This document shows positions 32,023 to 41,367 of a DNA stretch of 64,000 nucleotides, piece after piece. Origin of the DNA: Chryseobacterium indologenes. Lineage in GTDB: Bacteria; Bacteroidota; Bacteroidia; Flavobacteriales; Weeksellaceae. Under the pieces are notes generated by a model. It was not told the DNA's origin. It did no database searches and saw nothing but the letters and a program-made list of their open reading frames with translations. The stretch spans positions 62,001 through 126,000 of the forward strand of contig DJTE01000005.1 of NCBI GenBank assembly GCA_002439165.1. Reading direction: 5' to 3'. The translations under genes and the position numbers were made by a program. Each line of letters begins with the position of its first letter. Within the stretch, counting starts at the first letter, position 1.

Positions 32023-33735
32023 TTAATCCCTGAATTTCACGTCTTTTATGTTGAGATAATGAGTGACATTTCCTTTCCAGTGATTTTCCTCCAGCGTAAA
32101 TGCCAGGTCAAAATTCCTGGTTTTAAAATCTTCAGCGAACTGCCCGAGTTTGAAACCTACACATTCTATATTTCTTCCCGTGGATTCCTGTTTGATATAA
32201 AACTTCAGGTGGTTATTGTCTTTACCCATTGTTTTAACATAGCCGGAAAGCTTCTGATTGGTCAGGGTAAAGATCGGTTTCATATTATGAGGTCCGAAAG
32301 GAGCCAGTTTTCTGTGGAAGTTGATGAACTCTCTGTTGATTTCATCAATTTTAATTTCGGTATCAATAGAAATGGAAGGCTCTTTCTGGTGTTCCCGGAT
32401 CTTCTCGGAAACGATACGTTCAAATTTCTCCTTAAATGCATCAAACTTGTCTTTTTCCATGGAAAGTCCGGCAGCAGCATGATGTCCTCCGAATTTCAGA
32501 AAATATTCAGAACACATATCAAGGGCCTCGTGAACGTCAAAATCAGAAACTGATCTGGCAGAAGCCACCATTTCCCCGTTATTTCCGTCTGTAAATACAA
32601 GGGTGGGTTTATAGTAGGTCTCAATCAGTCTTGAGGCGACAATCCCGATAACACCTTTGTTCCATTCAGGATGATATACAATGGTGGTATGTTTCGTTTC
32701 CTGTTGGGATTCGATGATCTGGTTAAGCGCAGAAAGCGTGGAATTCATGTCCAGTTCACGTCTTTCGTCGTTGAGGTTCATAATATCGCTCACAATCTGG
32801 TTGGCATGCTTCAGATTATCTGAAACCATAAGTTCCACAGCAGCCTTACCGTGGGAAATTCTTCCGGCGGCGTTGATTTTCGGAGCAATTTCAAAGACAA
32901 TATTCGAAATTTCAAAATGAGAAAGCTTATCCTCGGGAATTAATAATCTTAATCCCATGTTCCGGGTTTTTCTCAGGATTTTTAATCCCATTTTGGCAAG
33001 CACCCTGTTCTCACCGGTCATAGAAACAATATCTGCCGCAATGGAAATCGCAAGCAGGTCCGTAAGTTCAAATAATTCAGCTTCCGGAATTTTATAGATC
33101 GTATTCAGCCCCTGGCAGAGCTTAAAACCTACTCCACATCCTGAGAGTTCTTTGAACGGATACCGGCAGTCGCTTCTTTTAGGATCGAGAACGGCAGCTG
33201 CATTGGGAATTTCCTCTCCCGGAAGGTGATGATCGCAGATAATAAAATCAATGCCGCGGTCAGCAGCATATTTTACCATATCAATGGCTTTAATACCGCA
33301 GTCTAAAGCTATAATTAATGAAAATCCGTTTTCTTTGGCAAAATCAATACCCTCTGTGGAAATACCGTATCCTTCGGAATTTCTGTCGGGGATGTAATAA
33401 TCAAGGTATTTTTTCTCAACAATCTTGCTGAGGTAAAGGTACATCAGGGCTACGGCTGTGGTTCCGTCTACATCGTAATCTCCGTATACCAGTATTTTAT
33501 CTCCGTTTTCAATGGCAGTTGCAATGCGCTCTACCGCTTTCTGCATATCAGCCATTAAAAAAGGATTGTGAATATCGTTAAGGTTGGGTTTAAAAAATTC
33601 TCTGGCCTTTTGATAATTGTCAATTCCTCTTAAAACGAGAAGTTTAGATTCAAAAGTACCAAAACCAAGTGACGAACTTAGTCTGTCCACAACTTCCTCA
33701 TCGGGTTCGGGCTTGTAAATCCATTTTTGACTCAT
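32023..33735 (-). CDS. recJ: Single-stranded-DNA-specific exonuclease RecJ
   Basis: A 570-residue protein from MSQKWIYKPEPDEE. RecJ degrades single-stranded DNA 5'-to-3' in recombination and repair. The DHH phosphoesterase motifs are visible: VYGDYDVDGTTAV, ALDCGI, CDHHLPGE and, in the DHHA1 part, GGHHAAAGLS. The C-terminal OB-fold segment is present (about 460-570). I use the start at 33735 because an upstream extension of 32 residues lies over the promoter of the divergent protease gene and is not conserved-looking; 570 residues is usual. Confidence 0.95.
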   Translation of the reverse strand: MSQKWIYKPEPDEEVVDRLSSSLGFGTFESKLLVLRGIDNYQKAREFFKPNLNDIHNPFLMADMQKAVERIATAIENGDKILVYGDYDVDGTTAVALMYLYLSKIVEKKYLDYYIPDRNSEGYGISTEGIDFAKENGFSLIIALDCGIKAIDMVKYAADRGIDFIICDHHLPGEEIPNAAAVLDPKRSDCRYPFKELSGCGVGFKLCQGLNTIYKIPEAELFELTDLLAISIAADIVSMTGENRVLAKMGLKILRKTRNMGLRLLIPEDKLSHFEISNIVFEIAPKINAAGRISHGKAAVELMVSDNLKHANQIVSDIMNLNDERRELDMNSTLSALNQIIESQQETKHTTIVYHPEWNKGVIGIVASRLIETYYKPTLVFTDGNNGEMVASARSVSDFDVHEALDMCSEYFLKFGGHHAAAGLSMEKDKFDAFKEKFERIVSEKIREHQKEPSISIDTEIKIDEINREFINFHRKLAPFGPHNMKPIFTLTNQKLSGYVKTMGKDNNHLKFYIKQESTGRNIECVGFKLGQFAEDFKTRNFDLAFTLEENHWKGNVTHYLNIKDVKFRD

Positions 33736-33793
33736 TTCACAAAAATAAGGAAAAAAAATAGCATTCTGAAATGATTGTAAATGAAGTTTCATC

Positions 33794-33823
33794 TTGATGA
33801 TTGTTAAAAAATATCTATCTTCG
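33794..33823 (+). promoter_or_regulatory. Probable promoter of the M48 protease gene
   Basis: TTG (33794-33796), 19 bp, then TATCTTCG (33816-33823), close to the TAnnTTTG consensus. The spacing is the Bacteroidota one. It lies 19 bp before the protease ATG at 33843 and between the divergent recJ and protease genes. Confidence 0.55.
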
Positions 33824-33842
33824 CAGTCCAAATTAAATGATT

Positions 33843-34655
33843 ATGAAAAAAATTACAATCTGTCTCCTTGTTTTAGGAGCAATGTATTCAGTTTCAGCCC
33901 AGAAGATCAATCTCGGAAAAGCGGCAGGAGTGGTTTCCAAAGGAGCAAAAGCACTTACTTTTACCAATGAGGATGCAATTAAACTTTCAAAAGAATCTGT
34001 GGAATGGATGGATAAAAATAATCCGGTTGCAGGTCCTAAAGATCCTTATACCGTTCGTTTGAATAAGCTTTTCGGAAAGCACAAATCACAGGATGGGCTT
34101 AATCTGAACTATAAAGTTTATAAAGTAAAGGATATCAATGCATTTGCCTGTGCAGACGGAAGTGTGCGTGTATTCTCTTCATTAATGGATATCATGACGG
34201 ACGATGAGATTCTTGCCGTAATCGGACATGAGATCGGTCACGTGAAAAACCAGGATACCAAAGATGCAATCAAAGCAGCCTATATGAAAGCGGCTGCACT
34301 GGATGCGGCTTCATCTGCTTCAGGTACGGTAGCTACTTTAAATGAGAGCCAGATCGGGCAGATGGCCAATGCATTCCTTGATGCTTCGCACAGTAAAAAG
34401 CAGGAATCTGAAGCAGATACCTATTCCTATGATTTTATGAAAGCCAACAATTATAATGTTGTAGGCGCTTATACAGCGTTCAAAAAACTGGCACTTCTTT
34501 CTGAAGGAAGCACACAGACCGGTTTCGAGAAAATGTTCAACTCTCACCCTGACAGTGAAAAAAGAGCTCAGGCAATAAAGAAAAGAGCAGAGAAAGACGG
34601 TTTGTGGAAAGATCCGGGAACAGTATCTATCCCTAAAACAAAACTGACTAAATAA
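33843..34655 (+). CDS. M48-family metalloprotease
   Basis: A 270-residue protein from MKKITICLLV, with signal peptide ending in SVSAQ. The catalytic zinc motif HEIGH (residues 129-133 in this numbering) is in the context AVIGHEIGHVKNQD, and the third ligand lies in KKQESEADTYSY. This is the M48 family found in the periplasm of Gram-negative bacteria (LoiP/YggG-like), where it removes misfolded membrane or envelope proteins. A two-codon-earlier ATG at 33837 is also possible. A strong terminator follows. Confidence 0.9.
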   Translation: MKKITICLLVLGAMYSVSAQKINLGKAAGVVSKGAKALTFTNEDAIKLSKESVEWMDKNNPVAGPKDPYTVRLNKLFGKHKSQDGLNLNYKVYKVKDINAFACADGSVRVFSSLMDIMTDDEILAVIGHEIGHVKNQDTKDAIKAAYMKAAALDAASSASGTVATLNESQIGQMANAFLDASHSKKQESEADTYSYDFMKANNYNVVGAYTAFKKLALLSEGSTQTGFEKMFNSHPDSEKRAQAIKKRAEKDGLWKDPGTVSIPKTKLTK

Positions 34656-34681
34656 TATATTTAACAGTTAAATATAAATAA

Positions 34682-34716
34682 AAATACCCTCAATTGCCTT
34701 TGAGGGTATTTTTTAT
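34682..34716 (+). terminator. Terminator of the M48 protease gene
   Basis: AATACCCTCAA and TTGAGGGTATT form an 11-bp stem around a short loop, followed by TTTTTAT, 27 bp after the stop at 34655. Confidence 0.9.
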
Positions 34717-34870
34717 CATTCCGGAGATTATTTTTTGCTGATTGACAACGCATATTGTTCCCACATATTATACTATAATAACACTTACTCAAATAATGGC
34801 TACACTTACTAATTGGTAATAATAATCTTTGGCAGGAATATTTAAATTAGTTGAAATAAAAAATACAAAT

Positions 34871-36571
34871 ATGAAAACAAAATTATTACTTCTTGTTTCC
34901 CTGGTTGTTTCACTAGGGATCAGAGCCCAGATTGTACAAATTCCTGATGCCAGTTTTAAAGCCAAGTTATTATCTTCTTCCCCGGCTAACTCAATTGCTA
35001 AAAACCTGTCCGGAAATTATTTTTCGATAGATGCTAACAACGATGGAGAAATACAGGTAAGCGAAGCACTGCAGGTAGGAGGAATAGAGATTATTGATCC
35101 GGATACAGATGTTCCTATTCATGACTATGAAGGAATTTTATCATTTACTAATCTTACAAGTATAAAAATCGATTATTGGAACGTGCCCGGTAATCCTTTT
35201 ACCATTTCCGGTCTCAGTTCTTTACAGAACCTGGATGTTAAATTTGAATCTTATGACCCTGGAAGTGTAAGTTTAAGCAATTGTATGCTGCTGAAAAATG
35301 TGAAAATTTATGGGATTACCCTTACTGCACTCAGCAATACTCCGGTTATTGAGAATCTGTCGATCAACGGTTTTTCCATGCCTTCAACGGTCATGAATTC
35401 CATTGAAGGACTGAACAATCTGAAGAATCTGGAATTACTGGGTTTTATGGATTTAATATCAGGTTTAACATTGGATTTAAGCGGTCATAATAATTTACAG
35501 AGCCTGTCCGTTATAGGCACCAGCTTAGCGAATGTGGATGTGTCCGGATGCGGATTGCTGCATACGATCACATTAAATTCACCAAATTCATTACAGTTTA
35601 TAAACATTAATTCCAGTAACTGTCCTAATTTAGTCAACTATTTAATAGGGCAGGATGCATCTGTTTCTGCTCATATCATTTCAGATAATTGCCCGGGGCT
35701 GACTCAGTTTATCTGTAATTCCGGAGAAGTATCATTATCACTGAATAACTGTGTAAAATTAGAGACCATAGATGTCCGGAATCTGATCAGTCTTTCAGTA
35801 AATAACGATATAAAGCTGCATACAATTAAGGCCCTCCGGTTCCGGGATACTGCTCTGGACCTGTCAGGCAGTGGCTTACAAAACTTAAAACATCTTGAAA
35901 TCAGTTATATTCCACCTTTTTTTCCCAGTATGGATGATCAGGGGAGCTTAACATCTCTTAATATACAGGGAATTACAAGTTTAGAAAAATTATACTGTGC
36001 CAACCATCAGATATCCGCTTTGAATATCCAGGGCTGTACAAATTTACTTACCCTGGACTGCCGCAAAAATAAACTTACCGGCCTGGATGTAAGAGGGCAG
36101 ACCCATCTTCAGGAATTACACTGTGGTAATAATTTACTTACTTCATTGCTGATGAAAAACGGAAAGAATGAAATAGCAGACTTCCCCGATAATCCTGATC
36201 TGCAGTATATATGCTGCGACGGCAGCCAGGTGGAAGATATTCAGTCTCTTGTTAATGAATATGCATACACCAGCTGTGTGATCAACACGGCCTGTACTGC
36301 GGTTTTAGCTAATGATGAAGCTGTATCCGGGCCGCAGGATGAAGATGCTGTTAAAATATATCCGATTCCTGTAAAAAAAGAAATAATGATAGAGGCTTTG
36401 TCTGCTATTCATTCAGCAGAATTATATGATGCACAGGGAAGAATTATTCAGAAACAGATTTATAATTCTAAAAATGTAAAGATGAATATTGAAGGTAATC
36501 CTTCCGGAGTATATTATTTGAAAATCAATACGGAGAAAGGAAGCCTGATGAAGAAAATCCTTAAAAATTAA
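34871..36571 (+). CDS. Secreted leucine-rich-repeat protein with T9SS sorting domain
   Basis: A 566-residue protein from MKTKLLLLVSLVVSLGIRAQ (signal peptide). Early in the mature part, DANNDGEIQVSEAL is an EF-hand-like Ca-binding loop. The centre has many leucine-rich, asparagine-ladder repeats (LTSIKI, LQNLDV, LKNLELLG, LEKLYCANHQIS, LLTLDCRKNKL and LQELHCGNNLL). The last ~75 residues form a type IX secretion C-terminal domain (VKIYPIPVKKEIMIEAL ... GVYYLKINTEKGSLMKKILKN). It is therefore expected at the cell surface. Its partner is unknown; LRR proteins of this type are often adhesins. Confidence 0.85.
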   Translation: MKTKLLLLVSLVVSLGIRAQIVQIPDASFKAKLLSSSPANSIAKNLSGNYFSIDANNDGEIQVSEALQVGGIEIIDPDTDVPIHDYEGILSFTNLTSIKIDYWNVPGNPFTISGLSSLQNLDVKFESYDPGSVSLSNCMLLKNVKIYGITLTALSNTPVIENLSINGFSMPSTVMNSIEGLNNLKNLELLGFMDLISGLTLDLSGHNNLQSLSVIGTSLANVDVSGCGLLHTITLNSPNSLQFININSSNCPNLVNYLIGQDASVSAHIISDNCPGLTQFICNSGEVSLSLNNCVKLETIDVRNLISLSVNNDIKLHTIKALRFRDTALDLSGSGLQNLKHLEISYIPPFFPSMDDQGSLTSLNIQGITSLEKLYCANHQISALNIQGCTNLLTLDCRKNKLTGLDVRGQTHLQELHCGNNLLTSLLMKNGKNEIADFPDNPDLQYICCDGSQVEDIQSLVNEYAYTSCVINTACTAVLANDEAVSGPQDEDAVKIYPIPVKKEIMIEALSAIHSAELYDAQGRIIQKQIYNSKNVKMNIEGNPSGVYYLKINTEKGSLMKKILKN

Positions 36572-36585
36572 AGTTTATATATTTA

Positions 36586-36619
36586 AAATCCCCTTTCAGC
36601 TTCTGAAAGGGGATTTTTG
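36586..36619. terminator. Terminator between the LRR and ABC-F genes
   Basis: AAATCCCCTTTCAG (36586-36599) and CTGAAAGGGGATTT (36603-36616) form a 14-bp stem followed by TTGT. It lies between two converging genes and can work in both directions. Confidence 0.88.
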
Positions 36620-36637
36620 TATGTAATTGAATGTATT

Positions 36638-38260
36638 TTAAGAATACATTTTTTCTCTTAATTCTTTTACTTTCTTATCTGCAAGATATTCATCGTAAGT
36701 CATTTCTCTGTCGATGATTCCGTTAGGAGTCAGTTCAATGATCCTGTTACAGACAGTCTGAAGCATTTCGTGGTCATGGGAAGCCAGAAGAAGGTTTCCT
36801 TTGAAATTGGACAGGGAGTTGTTCAGTGTCGTAATACTTTCAAGGTCCAGGTGGTTGGTCGGCTCATCCAGAAGAAGGATATTGGCTTTCTGAAGCATCA
36901 TTCTGCTGAACATACATCTCATTTTCTCACCTCCGGAAAGGACTTTACATGATTTCAGAGCTTCATCACCGGAGAAAAGCATTCTGCCTAAGAAACCTCT
37001 TACAAATTCCTCATGACGTTCTTCATCGTTTTTGGTGAACTGTCTCAGCCAGTCAACAAGATTCAGGTCCTCCTGGAAAAAATCGGTGTTGTCCAATGGC
37101 ATATAAGACTGGTTGGTAGTCACACCCCAGGCAAAAGTACCTTTGTCGGCTTCTGCATTTCCGGCAAGAATCTGGAAGAATTCCGTAATTGCCAGTGAGT
37201 TTTTAGAAAGTACGGCCACTTTATCTCCTTTTTTCAGATTCAGGTCGATATTAGAGAATAAAAGTTCTCCGTCTTTTGTTTTTTCAAGACCTTTTACATC
37301 CAGGATCTGATCTCCGGCTTCTCTTTCCATTTCGAAAATAATGGCAGGATATCTTCTGGAAGAAGGTTTGATATCGTCAATATTCAATTTGTCGATCATT
37401 TTCTTTCTTGCCGTAGCCTGTTTTGCTTTGGCCACGTTGGAACTGAATCTGGCGATAAAATCCTGAAGTTCCTTTTTCTTTTCTTCTGCTTTCTTGTTAG
37501 CCTGAGCTCTCTGTCTTGTTGCTAACTGTGAAGCCTGGTACCAGAAAGAGTAGTTACCGGTATAAAGGTTAAGTTTAGCATAATCAAGGTCACCGATGTG
37601 CGTACACACCGTATCCAGGAAGTGACGGTCGTGAGAAACCACAATTACAGTGTTTTCATAATCAGCCAGGAAATCTTCCAGCCAGGAAATCGTATCGATA
37701 TCCAGGTCGTTCGTAGGCTCATCCAGAATCAGTACATCCGGGTTTCCGAACAGGGCCTGTGCCAGAAGAACCTTTACTTTGTCTTTATTCTCAAGCTCAC
37801 CCATCATCTGCCAGTGCATATCATCCTTGATTCCTACATTGGAAAGCATCGTCTGCGCGTCTGATTCTGCAGTCCATCCTCCCATTTCATCATAGATTAC
37901 ACCCAATTCTCCCGCCTTGATTCCGTCTTCATCCGAGAAGTCTTCTTTAGCGTATAAAGCGTCCATCTCTTCTTTTATATCGAATAATTTCTTATTTCCT
38001 CTCAAAACAGCCTCAAGAACAGTATACTGATCATAAGCAAAGTGGTCCTGCTCCAGTACAGACATTCTTTTCCCTGGTTCCAGAGATACATGTCCTGTTG
38101 TAGGATCCTGCTTTCCTGTTAATATTTTAAGGAATGTAGACTTTCCTGCACCGTTTGCTCCGATAATCCCGTAGCAGTTTCCTTTGGTAAACATAATATT
38201 TACCTCGTCAAAAAGAACTCTTTTCCCGAATTGTAAAGATAAGTTAGATACTGTTAACAT
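36638..38260 (-). CDS. ABC-F family ATPase (YbiT/EttA-like)
   Basis: A 540-residue soluble protein with two ABC ATPase domains and no membrane segment. The first Walker A is GANGAGKST (about residue 37), with the first Walker B near ILDEPTND; the second ABC has signature SGGEKMRCMF and Walker B LLLDEPTNHLD. The linker between them has the charged TARKKMIDKLNIDD segment of ABC-F proteins. Members bind the ribosome and relieve stalling; the best similarity by pattern is to YbiT. It is the closest plus-strand neighbour's divergent partner, with smpB starting 120 bp away. Confidence 0.88.
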   Translation of the reverse strand: MLTVSNLSLQFGKRVLFDEVNIMFTKGNCYGIIGANGAGKSTFLKILTGKQDPTTGHVSLEPGKRMSVLEQDHFAYDQYTVLEAVLRGNKKLFDIKEEMDALYAKEDFSDEDGIKAGELGVIYDEMGGWTAESDAQTMLSNVGIKDDMHWQMMGELENKDKVKVLLAQALFGNPDVLILDEPTNDLDIDTISWLEDFLADYENTVIVVSHDRHFLDTVCTHIGDLDYAKLNLYTGNYSFWYQASQLATRQRAQANKKAEEKKKELQDFIARFSSNVAKAKQATARKKMIDKLNIDDIKPSSRRYPAIIFEMEREAGDQILDVKGLEKTKDGELLFSNIDLNLKKGDKVAVLSKNSLAITEFFQILAGNAEADKGTFAWGVTTNQSYMPLDNTDFFQEDLNLVDWLRQFTKNDEERHEEFVRGFLGRMLFSGDEALKSCKVLSGGEKMRCMFSRMMLQKANILLLDEPTNHLDLESITTLNNSLSNFKGNLLLASHDHEMLQTVCNRIIELTPNGIIDREMTYDEYLADKKVKELREKMYS

Positions 38261-38379
38261 ATAGTTTTGTAAATTTGGCGCAAAAATACGAAAAGAATTT
38301 GGGTATTTCGTAATAATGTAATAGTCAAGTTTTTAATTATGAAGTATTTTTTATATATTTCATTAACGAATATTTTAAA

Positions 38380-38841
38380 ATGATGAAGATTGAGAAAACA
38401 GTCAGTATATTAAACAGAAGAGCCCGTTTTGAATATGAAATCCTTGAAGAATTTGAGGCAGGGATGGTTCTGACGGGTACCGAAATAAAATCTTTACGTT
38501 CTTCCAAAGCATCTATTACAGAATCCTTCTGTCAGTTTATTGATGGGGAATTATACATCATCAACATGATGATTGACGAGTATAAATTAGGAACTTTTTA
38601 CAACCATAAAACAAAAAGGGAACGGAAATTGCTGTTGCACAAAAAAGAATTGATTAAACTTGAAAAAAAGTTAAAGGATGCCGGGAATACCATTATACCT
38701 TTAAAACTTTATATTACTGATAAAGGGAAAGCAAAGGTGCTTATAGCGCTTGGAAGAGGGAAAAAACTCTTTGATAAAAGGGAAGCGATAAAAGATAGAG
38801 AAAATAAACGAAACCTGGACAGAATATTAAAGAAAAGTTAA
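38380..38841 (+). CDS. smpB: SsrA-binding protein SmpB
   Basis: A 153-residue protein that binds tmRNA and delivers it to stalled ribosomes in trans-translation. It shows the SmpB core: NRRARFEYEILEEFEAGMVLTGTEIKSLRSSKASI near the N terminus, GTFYNHKTKRERKLLLHKKEL in the middle and the basic C-terminal tail AKVLIALGRGKKLFDKREAIKDREN. A start three bases later (MKIEKTV) gives an equally good protein. The gene is divergent from the ABC-F gene, with 119 bp between them. Confidence 0.96.
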   Translation: MMKIEKTVSILNRRARFEYEILEEFEAGMVLTGTEIKSLRSSKASITESFCQFIDGELYIINMMIDEYKLGTFYNHKTKRERKLLLHKKELIKLEKKLKDAGNTIIPLKLYITDKGKAKVLIALGRGKKLFDKREAIKDRENKRNLDRILKKS

Positions 38842-38857
38842 AAATCATTTAAAAAAC

Positions 38858-38889
38858 TTTGTATATAAAGAAAAATTATATTTATTTTG
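38858..38889 (+). promoter_or_regulatory. Probable promoter of the OmpA-like gene
   Basis: TTTG (38858-38861), 20 bp and TTATTTTG (38882-38889) form a -33/-7 pair close to the Bacteroidota consensus. The ATG of the OmpA-like gene is 30 bp downstream. Confidence 0.5.
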
Positions 38890-38918
38890 CATTATCAATT
38901 ATTTAATCATTTAATTCT

Positions 38919-40409
38919 ATGAAAAATCTAAAATTAGGAATTTCAGCATTGGCGCTTACTGTTGCCTCTACTGTCTTTGCTCAGACTACCAACAACCCGT
39001 GGTTGATCGGAGTTGGTGCTCATGGAGAGAACCACAAGGCAGTACAGAACAAATTCAGTAATACGTTTGCTGCTAATAATCTTACGAAGAGAATGTTCAA
39101 TTTGAACAATTTCTCTATTACACCTCCATTATCTAAATTAACAGTTGCTAGAAACATCGGTAAAGGTTTAGTTATCGACTGGCAGACTACAGTAGGTAAT
39201 GTAGATAATAAGAGATTCGGCATGGGGAAAGAATTTTTCCTAATGACAGGTCTTGGTTTCCAAGCTAAGGCAGCTGGTCTTTTATGGAATGAAGAGTCTT
39301 GGTTTGATCCATACTTAAGAGTTGGTGCAAACTACCTGAGACATGACTATACTGCACTTACATTCCCAAGAAACGATTACAAAGGAGAATCTGTTGCTAA
39401 CGGTGAAAACGGTAACGAAAACGGTAAAGCTAATCACTTTACAGTAGCTACCGGTGCTGGTGTTAACTTCTGGGTAACTAAGAACTTCGGTCTTGGTGTT
39501 CAGGGAGACTACGTGTCAACTCCAGGTGATAAATCAACAGTTGCTAACTTCTGGCAAGCTTCTGCTTCCATCTTATTCAGATTCGGAAACAGAGACAGAG
39601 ATAAAGATGGTATCCTAGATAAAGACGATGCTTGTCCTGATACTCCAGGTCTACCAGAATTCCAGGGATGTCCTGATACAGACGGAGACGGAGTTCCAGA
39701 TAAAGACGATCAGTGTCCTGATGTAGCCGGACCAGTTGAAAACAACGGTTGTCCTTGGCCAGATACAGATGGTGACGGTGTTATCGACAAAGATGATGCT
39801 TGTCCTTCAGTAGCAGGTCCTGCTGAAAACAACGGTTGTCCTTGGCCAGATCAGGATGGTGACGGTATCTTAGATAAAGATGACGCTTGTCCTACAGTTC
39901 CAGGTGTTCCGGAATTCCAAGGATGTCCTCCTCCACCGAAAAAACCAGACGTAGTAGTTGTGAATGAAAAACTAAGAGATATCTTATTCGATTTCAACAA
40001 AGCTACGATCAGACCGGAATCTAGTGATAAATTAGATGCTGCTGCTAAGATCATCAAAGATGCTGAAGAAACTAACTTCCTGGTAGTAGGTATGACAGAT
40101 AAGAAAGGTTCTGTTGCTTACAACTTAAACCTGTCTAGACAAAGAGCTGCTGCAGTAGTTGCTGCGTTAGAAACAAGAGGAATCAACCCGAATACGCTTA
40201 AGTCTATCGGTATCGGTTCTCAAGAAGCTGTTGAACCAGCTACTGCTTCTGATGCTGTAAGACAGAAAGACAGAAAAGTTATTGTAAGAGCTATCTCAGG
40301 ATCTGAGTGGGAAACTTACAAGAAAAATGACATCACTGTAGCTAAGCCAGTTAAAAAGGCTGTTAAAAAAGCTCCAGCTAAAAAAGCTCCGGCTAAAAAG
40401 AAAAAATAA
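38919..40409 (+). CDS. OmpA-family outer-membrane protein with thrombospondin-3 repeats
   Basis: A 496-residue outer-membrane protein. Order: signal peptide (to about residue 21, VFAQTTN), an N-terminal beta-barrel (about 22-225), a series of Ca-binding TSP type 3 repeats (about 230-345, DKDGILDKDDACPD, DTDGDGVPDKDDQCPD and similar, five repeats), and an OmpA-like peptidoglycan-binding domain (about 355-470, ILFDFNKATIRPES). The chain ends in an unusual basic tail of repeated KKAPAKKAPA. Such proteins are abundant and link the outer membrane to peptidoglycan. The barrel-repeat-OmpA layout is standard for Flavobacteriia; the lysine-rich tail is less so. Confidence 0.92.
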   Translation: MKNLKLGISALALTVASTVFAQTTNNPWLIGVGAHGENHKAVQNKFSNTFAANNLTKRMFNLNNFSITPPLSKLTVARNIGKGLVIDWQTTVGNVDNKRFGMGKEFFLMTGLGFQAKAAGLLWNEESWFDPYLRVGANYLRHDYTALTFPRNDYKGESVANGENGNENGKANHFTVATGAGVNFWVTKNFGLGVQGDYVSTPGDKSTVANFWQASASILFRFGNRDRDKDGILDKDDACPDTPGLPEFQGCPDTDGDGVPDKDDQCPDVAGPVENNGCPWPDTDGDGVIDKDDACPSVAGPAENNGCPWPDQDGDGILDKDDACPTVPGVPEFQGCPPPPKKPDVVVVNEKLRDILFDFNKATIRPESSDKLDAAAKIIKDAEETNFLVVGMTDKKGSVAYNLNLSRQRAAAVVAALETRGINPNTLKSIGIGSQEAVEPATASDAVRQKDRKVIVRAISGSEWETYKKNDITVAKPVKKAVKKAPAKKAPAKKKK

Positions 40410-40427
40410 TTAATTTTTCTAAATAAT

Positions 40428-40462
40428 AAATACCTCCAATTTTTTGGGGGTATTTTTTTTTC
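40428..40462 (+). terminator. Terminator of the OmpA-like gene
   Basis: AAATACCTCCAA (40428-40439), loop TTTT, and TTGGGGGTATTT (40444-40455) form a 12-bp stem with one G-T pair, followed by TTTTTTTC. Confidence 0.9.
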
Positions 40463-40503
40463 GTTCACTTTTAATTAATTTTGTTGAAAATTTAAAAATA
40501 AAA

Positions 40504-41244
40504 ATGGGAAGAGCATTTGAATATAGAAAAGCTTCTAAAATGGCCAGATGGGATAAAATGGCCAAAACTTTCTCTAAAATCGGAAAAGATATAGCCTTAG
40601 CCGTAAAAGCCGGAGGATCAGATCCTGAAGCCAATCCAGCTTTAAGAAGATGTATCCAGAATGCAAAAGGGGCCAACATGCCGAAAGACAATGTAGAAAG
40701 AGCCATTAAAAAAGCAAGCGGTGCCGATGCAGAAAACTATGAAGAAATCACTTATGAAGGATACGGACAGGGAGGTGTGGCATTTTTTGTGGAATGTACC
40801 ACGAATAATCCCACAAGAACAGTAGCCAATGTAAGAGCTGTTTTCAATAAGTTTGACGGAAACCTCGGAAAGAACGGCGAATTGGCATTTATCTTCGACA
40901 GAAAAGGAATTTTTACCATCGATCTGGCTCAGGTGAAAATGGAATGGGACGATTTCGAAATGGAAATGATAGACGGAGGAGCAGAAGATGTTGAAAAAGA
41001 TGAGGAAGAAGTGATGATCACAACTGCTTTTGAGGATTTCGGTTCTCTGTCCCATAAACTGGACGAATTGGGTATTGAAGCCAAAAGTGCGGAACTTCAG
41101 AGAATTCCGAACAATACAAAAGAAGTAAATGAAGAACAGTTCAAGGCCAATATGAAAATGCTTGAGCGTTTTGAAGATGACGATGATGTACAGAACGTTT
41201 ATCATAATATGGAAATCACCGAAGAACTGATGGACACATTATAA
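40504..41244 (+). CDS. YebC/PmpR-family transcriptional or translational regulator
   Basis: A 246-residue protein starting MGRAFEYRKASKMARWDKMAK. The YebC pattern continues with KIGKDIALAVKAGG, NPALRRCIQNAKGANMPKDNVERAIKKA and the middle-domain YEGYGQGGVAFFVECTTNNPTRTVANVRAVF. Members were described as DNA-binding regulators; more recent work gives some of them a role in translation of proline-rich stretches. I place the start at 40504 because the extension upstream overlaps the terminator of the OmpA gene. It is monocistronic. Confidence 0.95.
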   Translation: MGRAFEYRKASKMARWDKMAKTFSKIGKDIALAVKAGGSDPEANPALRRCIQNAKGANMPKDNVERAIKKASGADAENYEEITYEGYGQGGVAFFVECTTNNPTRTVANVRAVFNKFDGNLGKNGELAFIFDRKGIFTIDLAQVKMEWDDFEMEMIDGGAEDVEKDEEEVMITTAFEDFGSLSHKLDELGIEAKSAELQRIPNNTKEVNEEQFKANMKMLERFEDDDDVQNVYHNMEITEELMDTL

Positions 41245-41367
41245 AAATAATATAGCATTCATATACAGTTAACTTTCAATTAGTTTCTTTGTATAAAATG
41301 ATGCAATGCCTGTTAAATGAAAATTTAAGGCATTCCATCCGGCAATTAAAAAGCTGAAAATATACGG

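Noticed and set aside
33736..33831. Extra 32 residues at the RecJ N terminus
   Set aside because: They overlap the promoter of the divergent M48 gene and are not needed for the RecJ fold; MSQKWIYKP at 33735 gives the usual length.
34829..34870. Upstream start for the leucine-rich-repeat protein
   Set aside because: The 14 extra residues precede a normal signal peptide (MKTKLLLL) and would spoil it.
40444..40503. Upstream start for the YebC-family gene
   Set aside because: It overlaps the terminator of the OmpA-like gene; MGRAFEYRKASKM is the conserved start of the family.
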